A stretch of 64,000 nucleotides of DNA from Candidatus Dadabacteria bacterium CSP1-2. Its GTDB lineage: Bacteria > Desulfobacterota_D > UBA1144 > Nemesobacterales > CSP1-2. The DNA is taken from positions 1-64,000 of the forward strand of contig LDXN01000004.1 of the NCBI GenBank assembly GCA_001443445.1, written 5' to 3'. The position numbers and the translations under genes were made by a program. Within the stretch, counting starts at the first letter, position 1; every line of letters starts with the position of its first letter. This document shows positions 25,872 through 37,283 of the stretch, piece by piece. Below the pieces are notes generated by a model. The model saw nothing but the letters and a program-made list of their open reading frames with translations, was not told where the DNA came from and searched no databases.

Positions 25872-26535
25872 AACATCAACAGGTTCTGGAAGTGTTGCGG
25901 TCTTAGAAGGTGACAAGGTGCTTGGGGAGTTTTTTTTAAATCTCGGTCCAACTCACTCTGAAAAGCTTCTTCCTATGCTAGATTGGCTCTTAAAGGAGGT
26001 TGGTGTAGAAAAAAATGAGATTGAAGGGATCGCAGTTTCAAAGGGCCCGGGCTCTTTTACAGCACTAAGGGTAGGGATCTCTACCGCAAAGGGGCTTGCT
26101 TTCACTCTTGGAATCCCAGTCGTTGGGGTTTCGTCTCTTGAGGTTCTTGCAAGGAATCTGCTTTTTACTCCTTTATATATATATTCTCTGATTGATGCTA
26201 AAAAGAAGGAGGTATATGCAGCCTTATTTAGATACTCTGATACCAACTTAAATAGGATTACAGATGATATTCTTATTTCTCCAGATGATATTTGCGAGAT
26301 GATCTCTGAAAGGACAATTTTTATCGGAAATGGTGCTTTGCTTTATAGAGATTTCTTGATAAACTCGCTTGGAGAACTTGCGCTTTTTTGTCCTTCAGAC
26401 ATCAACTTTCCCAAAGCTTCGAGTTGCGCTCTTATAGGATCCTATATGTTCAAAAACGGCAACAAGGATGACTTATCGGCTCTCGCTCCTCAATATTTAA
26501 GGAAGTCAGAGGCTGAAATCTATAGAGATGGGTGA
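25852..26535 (+). CDS. tsaB: tRNA threonylcarbamoyladenosine biosynthesis protein TsaB
   Basis: TsaB is the non-catalytic partner of TsaD in making t6A37 of tRNAs. The N-terminus MKVLGIETSTGSGSVAVLEG and the text SKGPGSFTALRVGISTAKGLA are hallmarks. The ORF track start (25783) adds 23 residues that are out-of-frame reading of pilT; ATG 25852 gives the normal 227-residue protein. It overlaps pilT and, at the other end, the DUF465 gene, so the three are cotranscribed. Confidence 0.93.
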   Translation: MKVLGIETSTGSGSVAVLEGDKVLGEFFLNLGPTHSEKLLPMLDWLLKEVGVEKNEIEGIAVSKGPGSFTALRVGISTAKGLAFTLGIPVVGVSSLEVLARNLLFTPLYIYSLIDAKKKEVYAALFRYSDTNLNRITDDILISPDDICEMISERTIFIGNGALLYRDFLINSLGELALFCPSDINFPKASSCALIGSYMFKNGNKDDLSALAPQYLRKSEAEIYRDG

Positions 26536-26539
26536 TATA

Positions 26540-26761
26540 ATGAAGGAAATGGAGATAATTGAAAGGTTACTCGAAGGAGATGAAGAGTTTAAAAGGTTAT
26601 ATTTTGAACATAGAAAGTTAGATGACGCGGTAAAAGAGATAGAAAAGAAAGGTACCCTTTCTATCGATGAAGAGCTTGAGGTTAAGAGACTAAAAAAGAT
26701 GAAGCTCGCATTAAAAGATAAGATGGAAGAAAAGATAAGAAGGGTAAGGAAAAGTCTTTAA
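26540..26761 (+). CDS. DUF465 (YdcH-like) small coiled-coil protein
   Basis: About 73 residues, entirely charged helices, with the DUF465 pattern LLEGDEEFKRLYFEHRKLDDAVKEIE and a Lys-rich C-terminus. Function is unknown; the family is widespread in proteobacteria as a small cytoplasmic protein. ATG 26540 has GGGTGA upstream; ATG 26528 is also in frame but overlaps tsaB. It precedes ilvB by 18 bases. Confidence 0.82.
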   Translation: MKEMEIIERLLEGDEEFKRLYFEHRKLDDAVKEIEKKGTLSIDEELEVKRLKKMKLALKDKMEEKIRRVRKSL

Positions 26762-26779
26762 GATGGGGGTTAGACTCCA

Positions 26780-28483
26780 ATGGCAAGAATGATCGGCGCA
26801 CAGATGTTTTTTGAGACTCTACTCGATGAGGGCGTGGATATAATCTTTGGCCTTCCCGGAGGATATGTGCTAAAGGTATACGACGTTATGCCTAAGTATA
26901 CAAATGTCATAAAGCATGTCCTTGCAAGACACGAACAGGGAGCTACGCATATGGCTGATGGTTATGCAAGGGCTTCTGGAAGACCCGGGGTTGTGCTTGT
27001 TACATCTGGACCAGCCGCAACCAATACCGTTACAGGAATTACCACAGCGCATATGGATTCTTCTCCTGTAGTTGTCTTTACTGGGCAAGTTCCTACACCC
27101 TATCTTGGAAGCGATGCCTTTCAGGAAGCAGACCATATTGGAATTACAAGGCCCTGCACGAAGCATAATTGCCTTGTCAGGAAGACAAAAGATCTCCCGC
27201 GTGCTATGAAGGAGGCTTTTTATATTGCTGTTACAGGTCGTCCTGGTCCTGTACTGGTAGATATGCCCAAGGATGTTCTTATTGGTGAGGATGAATTTGA
27301 AATTCCAAAAGAGATTAATCTAAGAGGTTACAAACCGACAACAAAAGGTCACATAGGTCAGATAAAAAGGGCGGTTGAGATGATTCTCTCTGCAAAGAGA
27401 CCAGTTATTTTTGGTGGAGGTGGGCTTATCTGGTCTGAGGCTACACCGGAACTCATAGAGTTTGTGCATAGGCTTAAGGTTCCTGTAGCGCTTACCTTAA
27501 TGGGACTTGGCGCCTATCCTGCTAATGACCCTTATTTTATGAGCATGTTAGGGATGCACGGCTCTTATAAAGCGAATATGACGGTACACGAAAGCGATCT
27601 AATTATTGCGATAGGGGCGAGGTTTGATGATAGGGCAACTGGTGGAAACTTTCCCAAGTTCGCTCCAAATGCAAAAATAGTTCATATAGATATTGATCCC
27701 TCGACAATTGATAAAAACATTCGTGTTCATTGTCCAATTGTAGGTGATGCGAAGCAAATTCTAAAACAGATGCTTGAACTTATCCCTGTGGATTTGAAGG
27801 TTGATAGGAGGGAATGGTTTGGAGAGATTGAAAAGTGGGGACGAGAACATCCTCTTACATACAGACAGAACGGTGATAAGATAATGACCTCATTCCTTAT
27901 AGACACGCTCTATAAGATCACAAATGGAGATGCTGTAATTGTGTCGGATGTTGGTCAGCATCAGATGTGGGTTGCGCAATTCTATAAGTTTAACCGCCCA
28001 AGGACACATATTACATCAGGTGGACTCGGCACTATGGGGTTTGGATTTCCAGCTGCAATGGGTGCAAAATTCGCACGCCCGGACGACATGGTAATATGCG
28101 TGTCAGGTGATGGAAGCTTCCAGATGAATATGCAGGAACTTGCCACAGCGGTAGAGAATAATATGGATTTAAAGATCATCGTCATAAATAACGAGCATCA
28201 TGGAATGGTAAGGCAATGGCAGACTCTATTTTACAATAGCAACTATTCAGCTTCTCATTTTGATGTAATGCCTGATTTCGTGAGGCTTGCCGAAGCATTC
28301 GGTGCTAAGGGGTTAAGAGCAAAGAGACCCGATGAGCTCGAGGCTACACTAAGAGAGGGCCTCTTTACTGAAGGGGTTGTTCTAATAGAGGTAGTTGTTG
28401 ACTACGAAGAAATGGTTTATCCCATGATCGCTCCTGGCGGGGCGATGAATGAGATGATAATTGACCCTGCTGATATGAGTTGA
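26780..28483 (+). CDS. ilvB: Acetolactate synthase large subunit
   Basis: The catalytic subunit condenses pyruvate with pyruvate or 2-oxobutyrate in branched-chain amino acid synthesis. The 567-residue protein has the TPP Glu region HEQGATHMADGYARASG, the central FAD-binding region and the TPP motif GDGSFQMNMQELATAVEN with NNEHHGMVRQWQ. All three domains are complete. It begins the ilvB-ilvN-ilvC block. Confidence 0.96.
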   Translation: MARMIGAQMFFETLLDEGVDIIFGLPGGYVLKVYDVMPKYTNVIKHVLARHEQGATHMADGYARASGRPGVVLVTSGPAATNTVTGITTAHMDSSPVVVFTGQVPTPYLGSDAFQEADHIGITRPCTKHNCLVRKTKDLPRAMKEAFYIAVTGRPGPVLVDMPKDVLIGEDEFEIPKEINLRGYKPTTKGHIGQIKRAVEMILSAKRPVIFGGGGLIWSEATPELIEFVHRLKVPVALTLMGLGAYPANDPYFMSMLGMHGSYKANMTVHESDLIIAIGARFDDRATGGNFPKFAPNAKIVHIDIDPSTIDKNIRVHCPIVGDAKQILKQMLELIPVDLKVDRREWFGEIEKWGREHPLTYRQNGDKIMTSFLIDTLYKITNGDAVIVSDVGQHQMWVAQFYKFNRPRTHITSGGLGTMGFGFPAAMGAKFARPDDMVICVSGDGSFQMNMQELATAVENNMDLKIIVINNEHHGMVRQWQTLFYNSNYSASHFDVMPDFVRLAEAFGAKGLRAKRPDELEATLREGLFTEGVVLIEVVVDYEEMVYPMIAPGGAMNEMIIDPADMS

Positions 28484-28684
28484 TCCGTTAATACAACGGT
28501 CTTAGATTAGGCAATCACTCTATCAGTTTCAGAGAAAAGTGGTGTTTTAAGAAAAGTGAAAGCCCAGAAGATATAAATTTAACATGCCGATTAACATTTA
28601 GTATAAGAGAAAGGAGATTGGACACCTTAATCACTTGAATGTCTAACTAATTTTTACCTAAATTTCTAAACCGGAGGTTTACAA
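28484..28684. other. Leader gap between ilvB and ilvN
   Basis: There is no gene here. A weak stem CCGTT-AATAC-AACGG (28485-28499) directly follows the ilvB stop. I saw no convincing T-box or attenuator leader peptide. Confidence 0.4.
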
Positions 28685-30201
<1,517 letters not shown>

Positions 30202-30268
30202 AGCCGTCGGCCGTCAGCCGTTAGCTGTCAGCAAAATCTTTTACTGATGGCTGATAGCTTATGGCTAA
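30202..30268. repeat. Inverted repeat between ilvC and psd
   Basis: GCCGTTAGCTGTCAG (30217-30231) and CTGATAGCTTATGGC (30251-30265) pair at 12 of 15 positions, with an extra GCCGTCGGCCGTCAGCCG run in front. This looks like a further family of the dispersed palindromes and sits at an operon internal boundary. Confidence 0.6.
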
Positions 30269-30277
30269 ACACTTAGA

Positions 30278-30934
30278 ATGATAAAACCGAGAAGCATAAT
30301 AGCATTAGAAGGTCTTCCTTATATAGGTATATCTGCCCTTCTTGCATGGATCACAGCACTATTTGGTTTTGAGTCATTATCGATTATTCTTGCCGCCGTC
30401 ACTGTTTTTATCATATACTTCTTCAGAGATCCTGAGAGGAAAACCCCTGAAGTCCCATTTTCTATAGTTTCTCCTGCCGACGGAAAGGTTGTAGAAATAG
30501 ATAACGCCCTAGAAGAGAATTTTTTAAGTCTCGAGATGAAACGGATAGGAATTTTCTTATCCATAACTGACTGCCATGTAAACAGGTTTCCAGTAACTGG
30601 AAGGGTTATTAACACTAAATATGTCCCAGGGCAATTTCATATAGCTGACTTAAGGCGTTCATCAACAGAGAACGAAAGGCTTGCCACACTTATCGAGACT
30701 GACGAAAAAGAACAAATCGTCGTTGTTCAGATTGCAGGGTTTATAGCGAGGAGGATTGTTTCTTATGTCTCAGTCGGGGATCTACTTCACAAAGGCGAAA
30801 GATTTGGTATGATTAAATTCGGTTCAAGGGTAGATATCTATCTTCCTCCTAGTTGTGAGGTTTCAATAACACCTGGAGATAAGGTAAGAGGTGGTGAGAC
30901 AATACTAGGGTGGATGAAAGGGAAAGGCGAATAA
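30278..30934 (+). CDS. psd: Phosphatidylserine decarboxylase proenzyme (short type)
   Basis: Psd makes phosphatidylethanolamine; the proenzyme cleaves itself to form a pyruvoyl prosthetic group. The 218-residue protein has two N-terminal membrane helices, then YFFRDPERKTP, SPADGKVVEI, the metal/active His in DCHVNRFPVTG, and the self-cleavage motif KFGSRVDIYLP where GS is processed. Short psd genes next to pssA are a common arrangement. Its 3' end lies 2 bases before pssA. Confidence 0.94.
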   Translation: MIKPRSIIALEGLPYIGISALLAWITALFGFESLSIILAAVTVFIIYFFRDPERKTPEVPFSIVSPADGKVVEIDNALEENFLSLEMKRIGIFLSITDCHVNRFPVTGRVINTKYVPGQFHIADLRRSSTENERLATLIETDEKEQIVVVQIAGFIARRIVSYVSVGDLLHKGERFGMIKFGSRVDIYLPPSCEVSITPGDKVRGGETILGWMKGKGE

Positions 30935-30936
30935 AG

Positions 30937-31773
30937 ATGCGAGCATCGTCCGGGTATATCGGCGACAGTAAAAAGAAAAAGTCAAAGCGTCAGAGAATGT
31001 TGCCAGTTCTACCTAATCTTATCACCACTGGTAGCCTTTTTTGTGGACTTCTTTCGATTATGACCTCGATTCAGATAGCTTCATTAAACGAAATTCAGGC
31101 TAGCGATTCGGAATTGTTTTATAGAAAATTCTGGTGGGCAGCCGCTTTTATTGGGATCGCTTGGCTTCTTGATCTATTTGATGGAAGAATTGCACGGATT
31201 CTCAAATCTCAAAGCAACTTTGGCCTGTCTTATGATTCTCTTTCAGACTTGGTTTCCTTTGGCGTTGCTCCTGGTGTTTTGATTTATGTTTTTACGCTTA
31301 TGCAATCTGGAAGGTTGGGTCTAATGGTAGCCCTCTTTTATATAGTTTGTACAGCTCTAAGGCTTGCGAGGTTTAATGTGCAGTCAGGAAATCGAGAAAA
31401 ATATGCCTTTACCGGGCTTCCAAGCCCAGTTGCAGCAGGGCTTATGTTTTCCCCGATTCTTCTTTCGTCTGAGTTCAAAATTATTCCTGATGATAGGATG
31501 ATGTGGTTTTATCTCATTTTAGCCCCGTTTGTGGGCCTCCTTATGGTAAGCGATGTCCCATACTGGAAAAGTCTGAGATTAGGTTGGACAAAGCCGTTTA
31601 ATGTGCTTGTTGTTGCCGCAATCATATTAACTGCCGTTATTACAAATCCAGAAATTATGGTTATATTGGTAGTTTATCTCTATAGCCTAATCGGGCTTCT
31701 TTTATACATAGTTAGTCAGTTTAAAGAAAAACCTAAGGTCATCGAAGAAACAGAGCCCGAAGAGACTCCTTAA
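30937..31773 (+). CDS. pssA: CDP-diacylglycerol--serine O-phosphatidyltransferase
   Basis: PssA makes phosphatidylserine, the substrate of Psd. The CDP-alcohol phosphotransferase motif is complete: DGRIARILKSQSNFGLSYDSLSD gives DGxxAR(8)G(3)D(3)D. About eight helices are predicted. The ORF track start (30910, GTG) lies inside psd; ATG 30937 gives a basic N-terminus (MRASSGYIGDSKKKKSK) and 278 residues. The tail is acidic. Confidence 0.93.
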   Translation: MRASSGYIGDSKKKKSKRQRMLPVLPNLITTGSLFCGLLSIMTSIQIASLNEIQASDSELFYRKFWWAAAFIGIAWLLDLFDGRIARILKSQSNFGLSYDSLSDLVSFGVAPGVLIYVFTLMQSGRLGLMVALFYIVCTALRLARFNVQSGNREKYAFTGLPSPVAAGLMFSPILLSSEFKIIPDDRMMWFYLILAPFVGLLMVSDVPYWKSLRLGWTKPFNVLVVAAIILTAVITNPEIMVILVVYLYSLIGLLLYIVSQFKEKPKVIEETEPEETP

Positions 31774-31840
31774 GGGTAATCTAAAATCTTTTCTTACAAA
31801 AGCCTAAGTCAATGCAAATATCTAATATTAGGAGGTTCTT

Positions 31841-34573
31841 ATGCAATATTTCTTGAACTATTCTGAGTGCAGTATACGAGGAATGGTAATAAAAGTCCTT
31901 GCCTCTGGTATACTGATACTCACACTTATGATAGGGGAGAAAATAATGGCTGCTGAGAGAGAAAAAGCTGCAAAACTTATTGAAAAGGGTCTAGATGGTG
32001 GAATTGGCGTTGTGAAGTATCAACTTGAGAATGGCCTTACAGTCATTTTAGAGGAAAACCATTCCGCTTCGGTTGTTGCTGTAAACGTTTGGGTTAAGGT
32101 TGGAAGCGCATGCGAACAGGATGGTGAATATGGTCTTGCGCACGTACACGAACATATGGTTTTTAAGGGGACAGAAAAAAGGGGAGTTGGAGAGATAGCA
32201 AGGGTAATTGAGGGAGATGGTGGCGATATTAATGCATATACCTCTTTTGATGAAACTGTATATTACGTTGTGATAGCAAGTAGGTTCCTTGATACTGCGC
32301 TGGATGTGCTGTCAGATGCGATGGAAAATTCAAAGTTTGACCCTGATGAGTTGAATAAAGAGCTTGAAGTCGTTCTCGAAGAAATCAGGCGTGGCGAGGA
32401 TACACCTTCAAGAAAACTCAGCGAAAGACTTTTCTCCGAGGCTTATACTGTTCATCCATATGGAAGACCAGTTATAGGGAGCGACGAGAGTGTGAGAAGC
32501 TTCACCAGGGAAAGGGTAGTTAATTTCTACAAGAAGTGGTACTCCCCGAATAATATGGTGCTTGTACTAGTAGGTGATTTCGACGCTCGTAAGGTTATTC
32601 CGAAAATTCAAGAAACCTTTGGAGCTTTACAGGAGAGGTCGATTCCCGGGTGTGTTATATCTGATGAGCCTGCTCGGAAGGAATTAAGGGCGTTTGTTTT
32701 TGATAAGAATATCCAGGAAAGTTACTTTTCTCTTGCATTTCGTACACCAAGTGTGAAGCATGAGGATGCCCCTGTGCTTGATGTGATTTCAAATATCCTT
32801 GGAGGCGGTGAGAGTTCCAGACTTTACAGAAGGGTTAAAGAAGAAAAAGGCCTCGTGAATAACATATATGCCTATTCCTTTACACCTAAGTCTAGCGGGC
32901 TTTTTAATGTGGGCGGGACACTTGACCCTGAGAAGGCTAGAGATGCGTTCTCTGAGATTATAAAAGAAACGTATCAACTAAAATACGAGCCTGTAAGTTT
33001 TGAGGAGCTTTCAAGGGCTAAGGTGAACATTGAAAGTGATTCTATATACACTAAAGAAACCATGCAGGGACAGGCACAAAAGCTCGGCTACTATGAAGTA
33101 GAGGTGGGAGATTACAGGCTAGAGAGTGATTATTTACAGAGGGTATCTCAGGTGACACAGGAAGACATAATTCGAGTGGCGAGAAGGTATTTTAATAACC
33201 CGAACCTAACTGCTGGATTTCTTCTCCCTACAGGAAAAGTGACGATAAGCGAAAAGGGAATTGCTGAAATAGCTAATACCTCATCTAAAACCCTAGAAAA
33301 GGAACTTAGCCAACTCTCATTCGATTCAGAGAGCAACGTAAAGGAGGTTTTACTCGATAATGGCATAACTGTCCTAATTAAAGAAAACCACTCTGTTCCT
33401 CTATTTGCAGCACGTGCTGCCTTCTTAGGAGGAGTAAGGTTTGAGGATAAGAATAGTAACGGTGTCTTTAACTTTGTATCCGAGACGCTTACTCGAGGTA
33501 CAACTAGTAGAAGCGCCGAGGATATTGCAAGGGAGATCGAATCCATAGCAGCCTCTGTTAATGGGTTTTCTGGAAGAAATAGCTTTGGTGTAACCGTTGA
33601 ATCTCTAAGTAGAAACTTTGATAAGGCAATGGATATACTTGCAGATGTTATTCTTCATCCATCTTTTATCCCTGAAGAGATCGAGCGAGCGAGAAGGGAT
33701 ATTCTCTCAGATATAAACCGTGAAGGTGACAACCCTTTAAGATTAACAATAAATCTCTTTTTAACTACCCTTTACCACGAGCACCCCTATGGGCTTAACA
33801 TACTTGGGACAAAAGAGACAATCAGCAAGATAGGAAGAGAGGACTTAATCAAGTTTTACCAGAAATACGCTCGTCCCGAGAACATGGTTATTTCTGTTGT
33901 TGGAGATGTGAATGAAAAGGATGTCTTAAAAACAATCGAAAAGTATTTTGGGACTTTGAAAAAGGGTGGATTTTTGCCTCCTCAAGTTAAACCTGAGCCT
34001 CCTCCAGATAAGATAAGAACTGATGCATTAAAGCAAAAGGATAAGGCTCAGACCCATATAATCCTCGGTTTTCAAGCGCCGACTCTTAAAGACCCTGACC
34101 AGTATCCGTTTGAGGTATTAAATGCGATTTTTGCAGGGCAGGGCGGAAGGCTCTTTACGGAATTGAGAGATAAAAGAAGCCTTGCCTATAGCGTTACTTC
34201 ATTTCTTAACTTCGGACTGGAACCAGGTTTCTTTGGCGTTTATATAGGTTCCGCGCCTGAAAAGGAAGCAGAGGCTATCCAAGGAATAAAGGAACAGCTC
34301 ACCATTCTTTTAAGAGATGGTATAACTGATGACGAACTTAAAAGGGCGAAGAACTACCTTGTAGGAAATTTTGAGATAGGGCTTCAGCAGAACTCATCTC
34401 AGGCTGCAAAGATCGCCTTCGATGAGCTTTATGGAATCGGTTGGGATGAGTATACGCGCTACCCAGAGCAGATTTACTCTATAACTAACGAAGACGTAAT
34501 GCGAGTGGCTCGCAAATACATTGACCTTGATAAATACACACTTGTCATAGTGAGGCCTGAGAATAGTAAATAA
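31841..34573 (+). CDS. Double-domain M16 (pitrilysin/insulinase) zinc protease
   Basis: The 910-residue protein contains two M16 units. The first, near residue 103, has the inverted zinc motif HVHEHMVFKGT (HxxEH) with the downstream Glu in ELEVVLEEIRRGED; the second unit (about 500-900) lacks the HxxEH motif and is the usual inactive partner, with RSLAYSVTSFLNFGLEPGFFGVYIG as its substrate-arm segment. An N-terminal hydrophobic stretch (VLASGILILTLMIG) suggests a membrane anchor or signal peptide. The nature of the substrate is not evident. Confidence 0.9.
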   Translation: MQYFLNYSECSIRGMVIKVLASGILILTLMIGEKIMAAEREKAAKLIEKGLDGGIGVVKYQLENGLTVILEENHSASVVAVNVWVKVGSACEQDGEYGLAHVHEHMVFKGTEKRGVGEIARVIEGDGGDINAYTSFDETVYYVVIASRFLDTALDVLSDAMENSKFDPDELNKELEVVLEEIRRGEDTPSRKLSERLFSEAYTVHPYGRPVIGSDESVRSFTRERVVNFYKKWYSPNNMVLVLVGDFDARKVIPKIQETFGALQERSIPGCVISDEPARKELRAFVFDKNIQESYFSLAFRTPSVKHEDAPVLDVISNILGGGESSRLYRRVKEEKGLVNNIYAYSFTPKSSGLFNVGGTLDPEKARDAFSEIIKETYQLKYEPVSFEELSRAKVNIESDSIYTKETMQGQAQKLGYYEVEVGDYRLESDYLQRVSQVTQEDIIRVARRYFNNPNLTAGFLLPTGKVTISEKGIAEIANTSSKTLEKELSQLSFDSESNVKEVLLDNGITVLIKENHSVPLFAARAAFLGGVRFEDKNSNGVFNFVSETLTRGTTSRSAEDIAREIESIAASVNGFSGRNSFGVTVESLSRNFDKAMDILADVILHPSFIPEEIERARRDILSDINREGDNPLRLTINLFLTTLYHEHPYGLNILGTKETISKIGREDLIKFYQKYARPENMVISVVGDVNEKDVLKTIEKYFGTLKKGGFLPPQVKPEPPPDKIRTDALKQKDKAQTHIILGFQAPTLKDPDQYPFEVLNAIFAGQGGRLFTELRDKRSLAYSVTSFLNFGLEPGFFGVYIGSAPEKEAEAIQGIKEQLTILLRDGITDDELKRAKNYLVGNFEIGLQQNSSQAAKIAFDELYGIGWDEYTRYPEQIYSITNEDVMRVARKYIDLDKYTLVIVRPENSK

Positions 34574-34721
34574 TCGCCTCTTATTGTGAATGAACTTTAC
34601 AATTTCATTTACTTGGGATCTGTTCGAATAAGAAACACATTTTAATTCTACCCTCCTATGCTGTAAATGTTTCACAGATTCAACATAAACTTGAAAAAAA
34701 GAAAAGCATTGTGCGAAGGGA

Positions 34722-34946
34722 TTGGAAAGACAAGGCGAGCTTGTGAAATTGATAGCAAATCCTAAGAAACTTCAAGAATTTAATAAGAAACTGTTAAAGA
34801 AAGAAAAAGTAGATATTATGCAAAACTTTAGAATTGTTGAGGCTATGTATAGAGAAGCAATTGCGCTTCGTGCAATTCCGTTGAAAGATCCTCTCGATGA
34901 AATACATATTGATATAAAGATTGCGAGGGTGGTGAATAGTGTTTGA
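34722..34946 (+). CDS. Small hypothetical protein, start uncertain
   Basis: The 74-codon frame begins with TTG 34722; GTG 34743 is an alternative. The text NFRIVEAMYREAIALRAIPLKDPLDEIHIDIKIARVVNSV recalls small proteins that precede a nucleotidyltransferase gene, often as a toxin-antitoxin-like pair. The expected partner survives only as a short overlapping start (see the next entry), so this gene may be a remnant. It has no membrane or cysteine features. Confidence 0.4.
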   Translation: MERQGELVKLIANPKKLQEFNKKLLKKEKVDIMQNFRIVEAMYREAIALRAIPLKDPLDEIHIDIKIARVVNSV

Positions 34947-35007
34947 AATACTGCTTAATTTCGCCAGATGGTTAAAAGGATGGGGTCGCTTACTAACCGC
35001 CGCGTGA
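34939..35007 (+). pseudogene. Truncated start of a downstream partner gene, then gene-free gap
   Basis: GTG 34939 overlaps the preceding stop and opens MFEILLNFARWLKGWGRLL before TGA at 35005. The overlap and the MFE-type start suggest the beginning of a lost partner gene. The rest of the gap to 35571 is AT-rich with no frame, repeat or RNA I can support. Confidence 0.25.
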
Positions 35008-35571
35008 TGATAACATAACGAATGGGCTTACGTTCGTCTTTCGTTACTTTCTGCTAAGCTTTCTATCAACTGAGTCTATCACCATTGGATTATCTCTGAT
35101 TTTTTATTTTACATCTTATTTTTTTCTTATCCGTTTACGTCCACGAGTGAATTAAAACCGCATTATCATCAATATAGTCCTGAATGGGAATAGGGGAAAT
35201 GCAAATGCTGTTTTCCAATAAAACCCCATTTTCCTAACTGATGATCAAGTGTCTATAAGAAGTTATCGAGTTCTAGAATCAAACTAGCATTTAGCCTATC
35301 GCATATTGCTGTAGAGTTTATACTTGTGACGAAACTACTAATTGTTATAAGTCTTGCTTAACGGTTATAAATTTTTTAAACTAGATACTGGTAATATCGA
35401 ATGTTACTTATCCAACTTTTGTCAATTACGAGTTGCACTAAGAACACAAAACTTGTTAATTAAAATCTTACTTGGTAGATGATTCGTGCATGAGGCATGT
35501 ATTATATGTATGTGTCGTTATTTTGAAATTCGGAGTCAAGCATATTGATTTATGTGTAGAGTAGTTCAAAT

Positions 35572-36513
35572 ATGAAATTCTGGGTTGGAGTAACTGATAC
35601 AGAGTGGTTTAATTTCTTGTCAAATATTGCACCTGACGAGGTGAACTTTTGGCAACCAAGTGGAAATGTTACATTTCAAGCTTTAAAACCAGGGGAACTA
35701 TTCCTTTTCAAGCTACATAGTCCATTTAACTTTATTACCGGAGGTGGTTTCTTTGTAAGTTTTTCAAGACTACCAATTTCAGTTGCTTGGCAAACTTTTG
35801 GAGAAAAGAATGGCGCAGCCAGCTATGAACTTTTACGATCAAGAATTATGAAATACCGGGTACAGCATAAAACTTATGAACCTGATCCTATGATTGGTTG
35901 TATCATTTTGACTAGTCCTTTCTTTTTTACTAAAGATGAATGGATACCAGTGCCCAAAGACTGGAACCCTAGTCTTGTACGTGGGAAAACTTATGATTAT
36001 CATGAACCTATAGGAGCGGCATTATGGTTAGCGGTTCAAGAGCGCATACAAAACAAATCAATTTCGAAAAAAGTTAATGAAAAAGATTCGATATTTGCCG
36101 AAGAAAGCTCATCATATGGTCCTGAATATCTAATACGTGCTAGATTAGGTCAAGGTGCTTTTCGCGTCTTAGTGACGGAAGCCTACCAAAGAAGTTGTGG
36201 GATTACGGGTGAACGTACTCTGCCCGTATTAGAAGCGGCTCATATTAAACCATATGTAGACTCAGGTCCAAATAAGGTAAATAATGGTCTTTTGCTTAGA
36301 TCGGATATACATAAATTATTCGATCTGGGGTATTTAACCATAACTAATGACTTTAATGTAGAAATTAGTAAACGTATTAAGGAAGAATACGAAAATGGGC
36401 GTGATTATTATTTATTGCATGGCAATAAACTAAAAGCGATGCCTTCTAATGTAAAAGACTGTCCTTCACGTGAGTATATCGAATGGCATAATCAAAATAT
36501 TTATGTACCTTAA
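35572..36513 (+). CDS. HNH endonuclease, putative restriction enzyme
   Basis: The 313-residue protein has a C-terminal HNH fold: RSCGITGERTLPVLEAAHIKPYVDSG and NGLLLRSDIHKLFDLGYLTI provide the beta-beta-alpha metal site. The N-terminal 170 residues (FWVGVTDTEWFNFL, then FLFKLHSPFNFITGGGFF) look like a recognition domain. Such enzymes are often annotated as restriction endonucleases. No methyltransferase is adjacent, so it could be a stand-alone (for example modification-dependent) nuclease. It starts the defence-like cluster. Confidence 0.85.
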   Translation: MKFWVGVTDTEWFNFLSNIAPDEVNFWQPSGNVTFQALKPGELFLFKLHSPFNFITGGGFFVSFSRLPISVAWQTFGEKNGAASYELLRSRIMKYRVQHKTYEPDPMIGCIILTSPFFFTKDEWIPVPKDWNPSLVRGKTYDYHEPIGAALWLAVQERIQNKSISKKVNEKDSIFAEESSSYGPEYLIRARLGQGAFRVLVTEAYQRSCGITGERTLPVLEAAHIKPYVDSGPNKVNNGLLLRSDIHKLFDLGYLTITNDFNVEISKRIKEEYENGRDYYLLHGNKLKAMPSNVKDCPSREYIEWHNQNIYVP

Positions 36514-36631
36514 ATCCTATCGAAAGGAATAATTTTATTGATATCAATTAAAGCATAAATCAATTGTAAGGATAAGGTAAATATTGAGAGCAATTAATTG
36601 AAAATCCTCAGTTTAGATGAGGTGGAATAAT

Positions 36632-36952
36632 ATGGGAAACAGGGTACAAATTGATATACCTTATTTTAAGTTAGAAGAATTTTGCCAAAAATGGAAGATA
36701 ATAGAATTTTCCCTCTTTGGCTCCGCGCTCCGAGAAGATTTTCATCCTGAAAGCGACATTGATGTCCTGGTCACATTCGCTCCTGAGAGAAAGATTAGTT
36801 TTTCTGATCTTATTCAAATGGAGGATGAACTGAAAGAAATATTTGGGCGTGAAGTAGACCTGGTTGAAAAGAAATCTGTTGAGCAAAGCGAAAATTATAT
36901 TCGCAGAAAACATATCCTCGATCATTTAGAGGTCATATATGTGGCGAGATGA
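36632..36952 (+). CDS. mntA: MntA-type minimal nucleotidyltransferase antitoxin
   Basis: The protein has the minimal nucleotidyltransferase motif [22 protein letters not shown] (GSx10DxD). MntA AMPylates the tyrosine of its HepT toxin partner. ATG 36617 and 36632 are both possible; the second fits GTGGAATAAT less badly and starts [13 protein letters not shown]. It overlaps hepT by 14 bases in the standard operon order. Confidence 0.88.
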   Translation: MGNRVQIDIPYFKLEEFCQKWKIIEFSLFGSALREDFHPESDIDVLVTFAPERKISFSDLIQMEDELKEIFGREVDLVEKKSVEQSENYIRRKHILDHLEVIYVAR

Positions 36953-37283
36953 TGCATATCTTCTTGATATTCTTATTGCAGCCAGACGTGCAAGAGAATT
37001 CACATCAGATTTAACATGGGAAGATTTTCAAAAGAGTTCGTTACATCAAAACGCAGTCATGAGAATGTTGGAGATAATTGGCGAGGCAGCTCGCAAAATT
37101 TCTCAAGAAACCAAGAATGCTCATCCTGATATACCATGGAAGGACATAACCGGTATGAGAAACCGCTTGATTCACGAATATTTCCGAATAGATATTGAAA
37201 AGGTTTGGGATACAGTTCGTAATGATATTCCGGTCCTGATTACCATAATTGAACCTCTTGTTCCACCCGAAGAAGAGACATGA
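36939..37283 (+). CDS. hepT: HepT-type HEPN toxin (DUF86)
   Basis: The 114-residue all-helical protein carries [13 protein letters not shown], the R-x4-H-x-Y HEPN motif in which the Tyr is AMPylated by MntA. DUF86 text such as [14 protein letters not shown] is present. HepT is an RNase toxin inactivated by its partner. The C-terminus overlaps the start of the restriction-enzyme pseudogene by 4 bases. Confidence 0.9.
   Translation: MWRDDAYLLDILIAARRAREFTSDLTWEDFQKSSLHQNAVMRMLEIIGEAARKISQETKNAHPDIPWKDITGMRNRLIHEYFRIDIEKVWDTVRNDIPVLITIIEPLVPPEEET

Noticed and set aside
28484-28684. T-box or leader attenuator before ilvN
   Set aside because: No T-box sequence, no run of branched-chain codons and no terminator-antiterminator pair was visible.
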